From: Sinorhizobium numidicum
GTDB lineage: Bacteria > Pseudomonadota > Alphaproteobacteria > Rhizobiales > Rhizobiaceae
Reading direction: 5' to 3'
DNA: 64,000 nucleotides
NCBI RefSeq assembly: GCF_029892045.1
Contig: NZ_CP120368.1
Span: 1,052,001 to 1,116,000 of the forward strand
The notes beneath the pieces are model-generated. The model made no database searches, was not told the DNA's origin, and saw only the letters and a program-made list of their open reading frames with translations. Of this stretch, positions 37,214 to 45,382 are shown in pieces. Made by a program: the position numbers and the translations under genes. Positions within the stretch are counted from its first letter, which is position 1. Every line of letters begins with the position of its first letter.

Positions 37214-39532
37214 TCAAGCGCGATCCGGAATACGCACCGAGATGATCGTGCCGACGTTTTCGGTCGAATGGATCTTCATGGTTCCGCCGTGCAGACGTGT
37301 CAGCGAGCGAGAGATTGCGAGCCCGAGCCCGGAACCGCCCTTGCTCTTGGCATATTGACTTTGCACCTGCTCGAAGGGCTGACCAATCTTCTGCAGGGCG
37401 TCCTTCGGAATGCCGATGCCCGAATCGGCGATCGTCAGCGTCACCGCCCCCTTGACCTTGCGAGCCCTTAAGGAAATTCGACCGCCTTCATTGGTGAATT
37501 TGACGGCGTTCGACAACAGATTGAGCAGGACCTGCTTCATTGCACGGCGGTCGGCAACCATGGTGAGACCGGAGGAGACTTGCTGCACGACGCGAATATT
37601 CTTCTGCTCGGCGGGTATGGTCGTGAAACGCAGCGTCTCCTCGATCAGCGGTGCGAGATCGATTTTTTCACGCGTGATGCGCAGGTGGCCCGCCTCGATC
37701 TTCGACATGTCGAGAATGTCGTTGATGACGTTGAGCAGATGCTTGCCGCTTTCGTGAATGTCGCGCGAATATTCGTGATATTTCTCCGAGCCGAGCGGAC
37801 CGAACATCTGGTTCTGCAGGATTTCCGAAAAGCCCAGAATGGCATTTAGCGGCGTACGCAGTTCGTGCGACATGTTCGCCAGGAATTCGGACTTTGCCCG
37901 GTTGGCAGCCTCCGCGCGTTCCTTTTCCGCCTGATAGTTGGCATTGGCGATGGAAAGCTCCGCCTTCTGTTGTTCCAGGGTAATGCGGGATGCCGAAAGA
38001 TCGCCGATGGTTGCCATCAGCCGCCGTTCCGATTCACGCAGGCGCACCTGGTGACGCTTCAGCAGCGTAATGTCGGTGCCGACCGAAACGAGGCCGCCGT
38101 CGCGGGTTCGGCGTTCGTTGATCTGCAGCCAGCGCTCGTCGGCAAGCTGCACTTCGCTCGTCTGTGAATGATTGCTGCGGTCGGGATCGGCAACGCGCCG
38201 CTCGACGACGGGCCTCGCCGCCGCGGCGTAAACGACCGTGCGTTCAGTTCCGGGTACGAGAACGTGGTCCGGCAGCTGGTAGGCCTGCTGGTAATGGGTG
38301 TTGCACATCACCAGCCGGTCCTGCTTGTCCCAAAGCACGAAAGCTTCCGACGTGCACTCGATGGCGTCGGCGAGACGCTGATCGGCCTCCGCATAACGCT
38401 GGGCGAGCCGGTGTTGCTCGGTCACGTCCATGGCGATGCCGATCAGGTGCGCGCGGCCCGACACCGTGCGAATGACCTGCGCACGCGCGCGAAGCCAGAC
38501 GTAGTGGCCGCCCGCATGGCGCATGCGGAACACCTGGTCGATCTGGCGCGCATTGTCGCGCGCAATCGCGCGGGCAACACGATAGATGCCCCGGTCTTCC
38601 GGATGCATAAGTCGCGCGGCATCACCGAACGACAACACGCTGCTGTCGCCGGGCATGCCGAGCATTTCGTACATGGAGCGGGACCAGAACAGGCGCCGGT
38701 TGGCGAGATCGAAATCCCAGAGGCCGCAGCGGCCGCGGGAAAGCGCGGTCTCGACGCGCAGGTTCGATTCCGCGAAAACCGCGTCGGCATCGCGGGCACG
38801 TTTTGCCTGGATGTAGTAGGCGTGGAGAATGACGAGCAGGATCGCCGAGATGCCGGCAAACAGCGTCACATTGAGCGAAACCTCGTCGCGCCAGGCGAGC
38901 TCGAATTGGGCGATCGGCGTCGCCGCCAGGACAAGGCCGGCCGCGTCCGGTAATTGCACCAGGGCGACGAGGTACTCGACGCCGCCGATCGCCGTCTTCA
39001 TCACGCTCGACCCTTCGCCATAGTATTGCAGCGTGGCGACGTCCGGCGCAATGGATGCAATCGTATTCCCGATGAAGTGAACGCCGTCCTGCGTACTCGC
39101 AAAAATGCGGCCGTCCCTGCGGACGGTCAGCAGGAACATGCCGGCGTCGAGAATCTCGGAAGACAGATATTCCGTGAGCCGGCGCTCGACTTCCCAGCGT
39201 CGCCCATCGGCAAAGAGCGCCGCGCCGTCATCGTGGAAAGCGGCTGCTGCGGCTGCCGCTGCGAGGCCGACTGCCCGGCGCGAGCCGGCCTCCATCCGGG
39301 CGTGCTCGTCCATGATGCCCGACACCCGCGAAATCGCGACGATGAGGAGGAAAGCGATAATGAGGACGGGAATGGACCGTTTGACAATGGGCTCCGCGCT
39401 CGCGAGCCTCTGCGATGCCGGCTCGGCAAAGAGTTTCGCCCGCTCGATGAACCCCCGCTCCAGGTCGGAAAAGCCTGGAAACTTGAGTCGCAACCGCCCG
39501 TCGGCTGCGCTTCCCCGTCGCGCGTCCGCCAT
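37214..39532 (-). CDS. pleC: PleC-like sensor histidine kinase
   Basis: About 772 residues: membrane segments near 55-75 and 230-255 enclose a periplasmic region; two PAS domains follow (about 280-400 and 420-510); the DHp is NMSHELRTPLNAILGFSEIL, and the HATPase has NLLSNAVKFTNEGG, ADSGIGIP and GGSGLGLAISRSL. The DHp is of the DivJ/PleC type, and I recall S. meliloti pleC lying next to glnE and pepN. An alternative TTG start at 39541 has GAGGAA seven bases upstream. Predicted to control DivK phosphorylation and thereby CtrA. Confidence 0.8.
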   Translation of the reverse strand: MADARRGSAADGRLRLKFPGFSDLERGFIERAKLFAEPASQRLASAEPIVKRSIPVLIIAFLLIVAISRVSGIMDEHARMEAGSRRAVGLAAAAAAAAFHDDGAALFADGRRWEVERRLTEYLSSEILDAGMFLLTVRRDGRIFASTQDGVHFIGNTIASIAPDVATLQYYGEGSSVMKTAIGGVEYLVALVQLPDAAGLVLAATPIAQFELAWRDEVSLNVTLFAGISAILLVILHAYYIQAKRARDADAVFAESNLRVETALSRGRCGLWDFDLANRRLFWSRSMYEMLGMPGDSSVLSFGDAARLMHPEDRGIYRVARAIARDNARQIDQVFRMRHAGGHYVWLRARAQVIRTVSGRAHLIGIAMDVTEQHRLAQRYAEADQRLADAIECTSEAFVLWDKQDRLVMCNTHYQQAYQLPDHVLVPGTERTVVYAAAARPVVERRVADPDRSNHSQTSEVQLADERWLQINERRTRDGGLVSVGTDITLLKRHQVRLRESERRLMATIGDLSASRITLEQQKAELSIANANYQAEKERAEAANRAKSEFLANMSHELRTPLNAILGFSEILQNQMFGPLGSEKYHEYSRDIHESGKHLLNVINDILDMSKIEAGHLRITREKIDLAPLIEETLRFTTIPAEQKNIRVVQQVSSGLTMVADRRAMKQVLLNLLSNAVKFTNEGGRISLRARKVKGAVTLTIADSGIGIPKDALQKIGQPFEQVQSQYAKSKGGSGLGLAISRSLTRLHGGTMKIHSTENVGTIISVRIPDRA

Positions 39533-39607
39533 CTTTCCCAATGTATCGTTCCTCGAGTGCGTCCTGCAGTCGTAACTATTGCAAAGAGACGCTTTGATCC
39601 TCTCAAT

Positions 39608-39660
39608 CTGAAACATCGGCCCGTTTTCCAGCGCTTTCCCCGGAAAGCGGGATGTTTCAG
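39608..39660 (-). promoter_or_regulatory. Long imperfect hairpin upstream of the PleC-like gene
   Basis: Outer arms CTGAAACATC / GATGTTTCAG (10 bp perfect) and inner arms CCCGTTTTCC / GGAAAGCGGG (one G-T type mismatch) with a two-base bulge. It sits between pepN and the PleC-like gene on their common strand with no T-run. It may be a terminator, leader structure or repeat unit. Confidence 0.45.
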
Positions 39661-39742
39661 TGATTCGGCACGCCGCCGCCCGAATCTGACTCAATGAATC
39701 ACAGGGCGATTCGCCTTGTCCAGAGGCAATGGTAAAGATTTA

Positions 39743-39757
39743 TTAACCAATTCTTAT
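39743..39757 (-). promoter_or_regulatory. Near-consensus CtrA-like site upstream of PleC-like gene
   Basis: TTAA-N7-TTAT, one mismatch to TTAA-N7-TTAA, about 200 bases upstream of the PleC-like start. The A/T-rich surroundings suggest a promoter. Confidence 0.35.
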
Positions 39758-39820
39758 CGTTGGAAAATCATAGGCCGAGCTGCTTCCGCAGCCCGGCCGG
39801 ATCCAAATCGAGAAGCTTTG

Positions 39821-42469
39821 TCAGCCTTTGAGCGTGCGTTCGACGATGTCGCTGACGTCGGCGGAGAGATTGGGGGCGTCGGCGATTTGCTGCAACGCAT
39901 TGCGTGCGTGATCGGCCCTCTTCTCCTCAAGCGACCGCCAGGAGCGCATGGAGGTGAGGAGTCGGGCCGCAAGCTGCGGATTGCGTGGGTCGATCTCAAG
40001 GATTTGCCGGGCGAGGAAACGGTAGCCCTCACCATCGGCTCGGTTGAAGCCCGTCAGGTTGGAGAAAGCAAAGGTTCCGATCAGCGAGCGAACACGGTTC
40101 GGATTGCTGGCGTTGAAGAGCGGATCCGACATCAACTGCTTGACGCGGTCAAGCGTGCCAGGACCGGGGATCGTCGCCTGGATCGCAAACCACTTGTCGA
40201 TGACCAGTGCGTTGTCCACAAAGCGCTTCTTGAATTCGGCGAGCGCCGCCGCAGTTTCCGCGGCGCCGGGAAAGCGGTGCGCAAGCAGCGTCAGCGCGAA
40301 GCTGAGATCGGTCATGTTGTTGGCGGCACCGAACGCGCTCGCCGCCTTTTCCGGCCTGCCGTCGGCATAGACAACGTAGGAAAGCGCAGCATTGCGCAGC
40401 GCCCGCCGTCCGGCGCTCTCGGCATCGGGACGGAACGGTCCGGAGAGTGCCATCTCCTTTACCAGTCGCATGAAGCTATCCTTGGCGGCCGCCGCGGCGG
40501 CGGCGAGAATGGCCTGGCGGCCGGCATGGATGGCGTTCGGATCGTTGTTGCTGCCGATTTCCCTGGCGATGTCGGCTTCGCTCGGCAGGGACAGCGCCTG
40601 AGCCCGGAATGCCGGCTCCAGCCGATCATCGGTGGCCGCGGCAAGGAGGCCTTCGACGAGCGCGTCGTCGCAGGCGGTCGGTTCACCGTTTCGCGCTTGC
40701 GCTGCCGCCTTGACCAGATTGTCGAGCGCCATCGCGTTAAGTGCTTGCCAGCGCGCGAAGAGGTCGGCTTCATGGCGCGCGATCAGAGCGCGGTCGTGCG
40801 CGCTCTGCTCGAAATGCAGGTTGATCGGCGCGGAGAAGCCGCGGTTGAAGGATGGAACCGGTCGCGACGGAATACCGGAAAAGACGACCGTCTGCTTGCG
40901 CTCCGTCAGATGCAATACGTCTCCGGTGACATCGGCACCCGAAACCGCCGAGGGTTTGGCCTCGCTGCCGTCCTCGAGCAGAAGCCCGATCCGCAGCGGA
41001 ATATGCATTGGTTCCTTTGCGGTTTGTCCGGGCGTTGGAGGCACCGTCTGCTCCAGCAAAAGCGTGAAGGTCTGCTTCTCGAGGTCGTAGGATCCCGCTG
41101 CGCTGACCAGCGGTGTTCCTGCCTGGTGATACCAGAGTGAAAACTGGCTGAGGTCGCGCCCGCTCGCGTCTTCGAAGCAGGCGATGAAATCCTCGATCGT
41201 TACCGCCTGGCCGTCGTGACGGTCGAAATAGAGATCCATGCCTTTCTTGAAGAGATCGCGTCCGAGAATCGTCGCGATCATCCGCGTCACCTCGGAGCCC
41301 TTCTCGTAGACTGTCGTCGTGTAGAAATTGTTGATTTCGCGATATTTTGTCGGCCGCACCGGATGGGCGAGGGGTCCAGCATCCTCCGGAAACTGCTCGG
41401 ACTTCAGGTGCCGCACCTCGGCGATGCGTTTGACGGCGCGCGAACGCATGTCCGCGGAAAACTCGTGGTCGCGATAGACCGTCAGGCCTTCCTTGAGGCA
41501 GAGCTGGAACCAATCCCGGCAGGTGATGCGGTTGCCAGTCCAGTTGTGGAAATATTCGTGGGCGATGATCGCTTCGATATTGGCGTAGTCCGCATCCGTT
41601 GCCGTTTCCGGGTCGGCGAGCACGTATTTGTCGTTGAAGATGTTGAGCCCCTTGTTTTCCATGGCGCCCATGTTGAAATCGGAAACGGCGACGATCATGA
41701 AGATGTCCAGATCGTATTCGCGGCCGAAGACATCTTCATCCCACTTCATTGAGCGTTTCAGCGCGTCCATGGCATAGGCAGCCCGCGCTTCCTTGCCGCG
41801 CTCGACATAGATCTTGAGCGCAACCTCGCGCCCGGAGGCGGTGGTAAACGTGTCTTCGACGACACCGAGGTCGCCCGCAACCAGCGCGAAGAGATAGCTT
41901 GGCTTCGGATGCGGATCGAACCAGGCAGCGAAGTGACGGCCGTCGCCCATATCAGCGCCGCCGAGATAGTTGCCATTCGACAGGAGGAGAGGGGCCTCGG
42001 CCTTGTCGGCAATGATGTTGACCGTATAGGCGGCAAGCACATCCGGGCGGTCGGGGAAATACGTGATCCGGCGGAAGCCTTCGGCTTCGCACTGGGTGCA
42101 ATAGACGTTGCTGGTGCGGTAGAGACCCATCAGCTTGGTATTGGTTTCCGGCGACAACAGCGTCGTTACGGTAATCTCAAACGGCGCCGTCTCCGGTAGG
42201 CCGCGGATCGTCAGAGTATCGGGGGTCGCCTCATAAAGTGCCGTGGGTATCTCTTCCTGATCGAGCAACAGGCCGGTCAATGTTAGTTCGTCGCCGTCCA
42301 GAACAAGCGGTGCGGCCAGGCTGACACCCCCGCGTCGGTGAAAGATGAGGCGTGCTTCGACTTTCGTTTCCTTCGGATCGAGTTCGAAGGTCAGATCCAC
42401 CCTCTCGAGAACGAAGTCGGTCGGCCGATAGTCTTCCAGATGAATGATCTGGCCAGTATTTGTCCGCAT
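39821..42469 (-). CDS. pepN: Aminopeptidase N (M1 family)
   Basis: An 882-residue M1 zinc aminopeptidase of the PepN subgroup. GAMEN exopeptidase motif (NMGAMENKGLN, about residue 265), zinc site HEYFHNWTGNRITCRDWF with a downstream glutamate in LKEGLTVYRDHEF, then the PepN-specific C-terminal helical domain. Cytoplasmic, removing N-terminal residues from peptides. Confidence 0.96.
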   Translation of the reverse strand: MRTNTGQIIHLEDYRPTDFVLERVDLTFELDPKETKVEARLIFHRRGGVSLAAPLVLDGDELTLTGLLLDQEEIPTALYEATPDTLTIRGLPETAPFEITVTTLLSPETNTKLMGLYRTSNVYCTQCEAEGFRRITYFPDRPDVLAAYTVNIIADKAEAPLLLSNGNYLGGADMGDGRHFAAWFDPHPKPSYLFALVAGDLGVVEDTFTTASGREVALKIYVERGKEARAAYAMDALKRSMKWDEDVFGREYDLDIFMIVAVSDFNMGAMENKGLNIFNDKYVLADPETATDADYANIEAIIAHEYFHNWTGNRITCRDWFQLCLKEGLTVYRDHEFSADMRSRAVKRIAEVRHLKSEQFPEDAGPLAHPVRPTKYREINNFYTTTVYEKGSEVTRMIATILGRDLFKKGMDLYFDRHDGQAVTIEDFIACFEDASGRDLSQFSLWYHQAGTPLVSAAGSYDLEKQTFTLLLEQTVPPTPGQTAKEPMHIPLRIGLLLEDGSEAKPSAVSGADVTGDVLHLTERKQTVVFSGIPSRPVPSFNRGFSAPINLHFEQSAHDRALIARHEADLFARWQALNAMALDNLVKAAAQARNGEPTACDDALVEGLLAAATDDRLEPAFRAQALSLPSEADIAREIGSNNDPNAIHAGRQAILAAAAAAAKDSFMRLVKEMALSGPFRPDAESAGRRALRNAALSYVVYADGRPEKAASAFGAANNMTDLSFALTLLAHRFPGAAETAAALAEFKKRFVDNALVIDKWFAIQATIPGPGTLDRVKQLMSDPLFNASNPNRVRSLIGTFAFSNLTGFNRADGEGYRFLARQILEIDPRNPQLAARLLTSMRSWRSLEEKRADHARNALQQIADAPNLSADVSDIVERTLKG

Positions 42470-42887
42470 GGTCAGTCCCGCTTGCGCCGTCGCTAGTCAT
42501 TCGACTTGTAGAGGCGCCTATCATGGTGAAAAGGTCAGGGGACGAAAAGCGAGTTTTTGCCACACGATTGTAGTGCTGGCGCCCGCACGCCGACAGAAAA
42601 AACGTGGCCTTCGGTGTCCTTCCGTTCCCTATCTATGAGTGATTTATCGAAGCGGGCCTAACAAGACCTAAATCCGCTTCGATTTTTTTGTATTTGCTAA
42701 ATAGCCCTTGTTGGTCTCGGTTTACAGCAATCATCACGAAAAAACAGTATTCATCAAGAAATTTGATCCGATTTTCCGGCGCGCCGCAGTTAATGTAGCG
42801 CCATCTTCTCGCGCGGTATTCTTGCCGCGTCCTCCCTAATGCGAGCTCCGCAATCGGCCGACCGATGGCAGTTTGAAAGTACGATTC
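42470..42887. other. Gap between pepN and EamA gene with an orphan terminator
   Basis: About 418 bases between two divergent genes. No reading frame stands out. The plus strand carries a strong intrinsic terminator (42646-42689) that belongs to neither flanking gene as annotated, so the region may encode a small RNA of roughly 100-180 nt or a 5' attenuator for the EamA gene. Confidence 0.5.
42646..42689 (+). terminator. Strong intrinsic terminator without an upstream gene
   Basis: Perfect 10-bp stem ATCGAAGCGG / CCGCTTCGAT with an 18-base loop, ending in seven Ts. The opposite strand lacks a T-run, so the direction is plus. Confidence 0.85.
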
Positions 42888-43826
42888 ATGGATGCGGACG
42901 TCCGGAGCCCGATGAAGGGTATTCTGCTTAAGGTCCTGTCCGTCGTCGTCTTCGTTTGCATGTCGACTTGCATCAAGGCGGCGGGCGACGACATTGCCAC
43001 AGGCCAGATCACTTTCTACCGCTCCGCCTTTGCTATGGTGCCAATCCTCGGTTTCCTGGCCTGCCGCGGCCAACTGCGTGACGCGTTCAAGACAAGCGAC
43101 ATCACCGGACATCTGGCGCGCGGCTTTATCGGCATTCTCGCTATGAGCTTCGGCTTCTACGGGCTCGTGCATCTGCCGCTGCCGGAAGCGATCGCGATCG
43201 GCTATGCCATGCCGCTGCTAGCGGTGGCCTTCGCGGCGATTTTTCTCGGCGAGATCGTGCGGCTCTATCGTTGGTCTGCAGTCGTCGTCGGGTTGGTCGG
43301 CGTATCGATCATCACCTGGCCGCGTCTGACGCTCTTCGGGGCGGGCGGCTTCGGTTCATCAGAGGCGCTCGGCGCCTTGGCCGTGCTGCTTTCGGCGACG
43401 CTCGGGGCCATGGCAATGGTTCTTGTGCGCAAGCTTGTGCAGAAGGAGCGTACGCACACCATCGTCCTTTATTTTTCCCTCTCGGCCTCGTTGTTCTCGC
43501 TGCCGACGCTTCCCTTCGGCTGGGCAGAGATATCCTGGATATCCTTCCTGCTGCTGATGGTCGCGGGCTTCTGCGGCGGTGTCGCGCAGATCCTGCTGAC
43601 GGAAAGTTATCGACATGCCGACATGTCGACGATCGCTCCCTTCGAATACACGTCGATCGTGCTCGGGATCGTCATCGGCTATTTCCTGTTCGGCGATGTG
43701 CCGACGGGAACCATGATCGCCGGAACCGCGATCGTCGTCGGCGCGGGTATCTTCATTATTTTTCGCGAGCATCAGCTTGGATTGGAGCGCAGAGGCGCCC
43801 GCAAGCACGTGACGCCGCAAGGCTAG
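42888..43826 (+). CDS. EamA/DMT-family transporter
   Basis: About 312 residues with ten membrane segments in two EamA repeats, as in RhtA/YdcZ-type metabolite exporters (first repeat TGQITFYRSAFAMVPIL; second ILLTESYRHADMSTIAPFEY). Substrate unknown. Start options are TTG 42873, ATG 42888 and ATG 42912 (the last has GGAG close upstream); all give a complete transporter. Confidence 0.85.
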   Translation: MDADVRSPMKGILLKVLSVVVFVCMSTCIKAAGDDIATGQITFYRSAFAMVPILGFLACRGQLRDAFKTSDITGHLARGFIGILAMSFGFYGLVHLPLPEAIAIGYAMPLLAVAFAAIFLGEIVRLYRWSAVVVGLVGVSIITWPRLTLFGAGGFGSSEALGALAVLLSATLGAMAMVLVRKLVQKERTHTIVLYFSLSASLFSLPTLPFGWAEISWISFLLLMVAGFCGGVAQILLTESYRHADMSTIAPFEYTSIVLGIVIGYFLFGDVPTGTMIAGTAIVVGAGIFIIFREHQLGLERRGARKHVTPQG

Positions 43827-43921
43827 CGGCCGGCCTGTTCGCGAATGAGGTCTTCCTCGCAGCGGGATGCGGCCGATTGCGGCGGGTGGCGGGAAGGAGC
43901 AGCCGGTGAGCGGCGAGCGGA

Positions 43922-44062
43922 TCAGTTGGGGAGGAGAGGGCTGACTGCGCCTCTGTGGGCCCGGCCAGCATCCTTGTTCGTGCTCAGACGGCTAAACTCG
44001 CGCGAGGCGCGGATAGCCGTGCCGATGTCGGAGATGGTGTCGAACAGGCGGCGGATGGGCAT
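43922..44062 (-). CDS. Small protein (46 aa), unrecognised
   Basis: Translates as MPIRRLFDTISDIGTAIRAS followed by REFSRLSTNKDAGR and a short tail. AAGGAAT lies six bases before the ATG. The N-terminal half would form an amphipathic basic helix, reminiscent of short DUF1127-like proteins, but the DUF1127 signature is not complete. A second tiny gene lies 67 bases upstream in the same direction. Confidence 0.55.
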   Translation of the reverse strand: MPIRRLFDTISDIGTAIRASREFSRLSTNKDAGRAHRGAVSPLLPN

Positions 44063-44112
44063 GATTGTATTCCTTGCTGCTGGTCGAGCGAGCCCGTGCA
44101 ACCGCGCGGCGG

Positions 44113-44144
44113 TCAGCGTTGAATGAAATCAGCGTTGAATGAAA
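44113..44144. repeat. Perfect 16-bp tandem duplication
   Basis: Two identical copies of tcagcgttgaatgaaa in tandem, covering the stop codon of the 58-aa leftward gene. Because 16 is not a multiple of three, the duplication lies at the gene end and leaves a duplicate stop just beyond it. Confidence 0.9.
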
Positions 44145-44305
44145 TCGGCATAGATCTGCGCCGGACGGGTGGTCCGGGCGAGGCCGATCGCGGTCATCTG
44201 CTCATTGGCCGCGGTGCCGAAATTATTGAAGGGCGTCCGCAGCGCGGCGCCGGCATAACGGAGCGTCTCGAAGCTGCTGTGGATCGGACGAAAGCGGGCA
44301 GTCAT
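44129..44305 (-). CDS. Small protein (58 aa), unrecognised
   Basis: Translates as MTARFRPIHSSFETLRYAGA, then ALRTPFNNFGTAANEQMTAI and an end with YADFIQR. AAGGAA lies seven bases before the ATG. No membrane segment. Aromatic residues and arginines are spread through a likely helical protein. Too short for a confident family call. Confidence 0.55.
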   Translation of the reverse strand: MTARFRPIHSSFETLRYAGAALRTPFNNFGTAANEQMTAIGLARTTRPAQIYADFIQR

Positions 44306-44446
44306 GGTTCAATTCCTTATCCATTCCTCCCGTTGCTTCATATTGCGCTGCAGCATCGGTTTTGCAATGCATTAAAACGCCGCGCAGACATGCGCAAATC
44401 GCATGGCTTTCTTCACGCTTTGTTCACAAATCGGGCAGGGAAGGCA

Positions 44447-45331
44447 TCAGCCGGTAAGCCTGGCTTTGAAGGCGAGCAGGTCCTGCCAAGCGAAGCGTTT
44501 GTTGACCGGCGCCGTCATGAGATCCTGCGGGTGCAGCGTCGCCAGCGCCGGAACGACATGGCCGCCGGCGGAGAGCTCTCGCCAGTCGCCGCGGACTTGG
44601 TGGATCATCTCGCTGCCGCCAAAGAAGAACCGGGCGGTGAAGTTGCCAAGCAGCAGCAACTGCTTCGGCTCGGCGAGCGCAATCTGCCGCTCGATGAAGG
44701 GGCGGCAGATATCCGCCTCTCGACTGCTTGGAACACGATTTCCGGGCGGCCGCCAGGGAACGACGTTGGTGAGGAGCACCTCGGCCCTGGACAGACCGAT
44801 TCCGGAGAGCATCCGTTCGAGCATCTCGCCGTGCTTTCCCGCGAAGGGCCGACCGTCGCGGTCGTCGTCCGCGTAAGGCATCGGTCCGATGATCATGGCG
44901 CCGGATGCGGCACTACCTTCGACGAAAACGAGGTTGCGGGCACTGTTTTTCAGATTGCAGCCGGCGAAGGCCTCCATCGCCGTGCGCAGTTCTTCAAGCG
45001 AGCGCGCAGTCTCGGCTGCGAACCGTGCCTCGCGGATCGCCTGCTCGTCCGGGATCGCGACCGCGGGCGGGGCCATCGGTGCCGCGGCATCGCGGGATGG
45101 CGGTTTGCCGGAAGGTGCTGCCGCTTGCGGCCGCATGGATGGCGTCTCGGCGGAGCCCGTCTGGCGACCCGGTGGCGCAGCGCGGCCTTCGGCGCGCCTC
45201 GCCTTCATCGCCTCGAATTCGCCGAGCCGGTCGACGGGATCATCTTCCAGCAGCCACTCGACGCCTGCATCCGCATGGAAGGCGAGAAGGGCGGCAAGTT
45301 CTGAATGGGAGAGGTCGTTGGCCGAGATCAT
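44447..45331 (-). CDS. Uracil-DNA glycosylase-superfamily protein
   Basis: 294 residues: an Ala/Pro-rich N-terminal extension (to about 110), then a UDG fold with FAGCNLKNSARNLVF, the motif region MIIGPMPYADDDRDGRPFAG, TNVVPWRPPGNRVP and ATLHPQDLM near the end. These match the alphaproteobacterial family-4-like group. Odd points: the usual GEAPG active-site motif reads GPMPY here, and only two cysteines are present, so no 4Fe-4S cluster can be formed in the standard way. Activity is therefore uncertain. Confidence 0.78.
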   Translation of the reverse strand: MISANDLSHSELAALLAFHADAGVEWLLEDDPVDRLGEFEAMKARRAEGRAAPPGRQTGSAETPSMRPQAAAPSGKPPSRDAAAPMAPPAVAIPDEQAIREARFAAETARSLEELRTAMEAFAGCNLKNSARNLVFVEGSAASGAMIIGPMPYADDDRDGRPFAGKHGEMLERMLSGIGLSRAEVLLTNVVPWRPPGNRVPSSREADICRPFIERQIALAEPKQLLLLGNFTARFFFGGSEMIHQVRGDWRELSAGGHVVPALATLHPQDLMTAPVNKRFAWQDLLAFKARLTG

Positions 45332-45382
45332 GGAGCGAATTTAGCAGATCGGCAGGGGCGGTCCAGCCGCAGTTGATGACAA

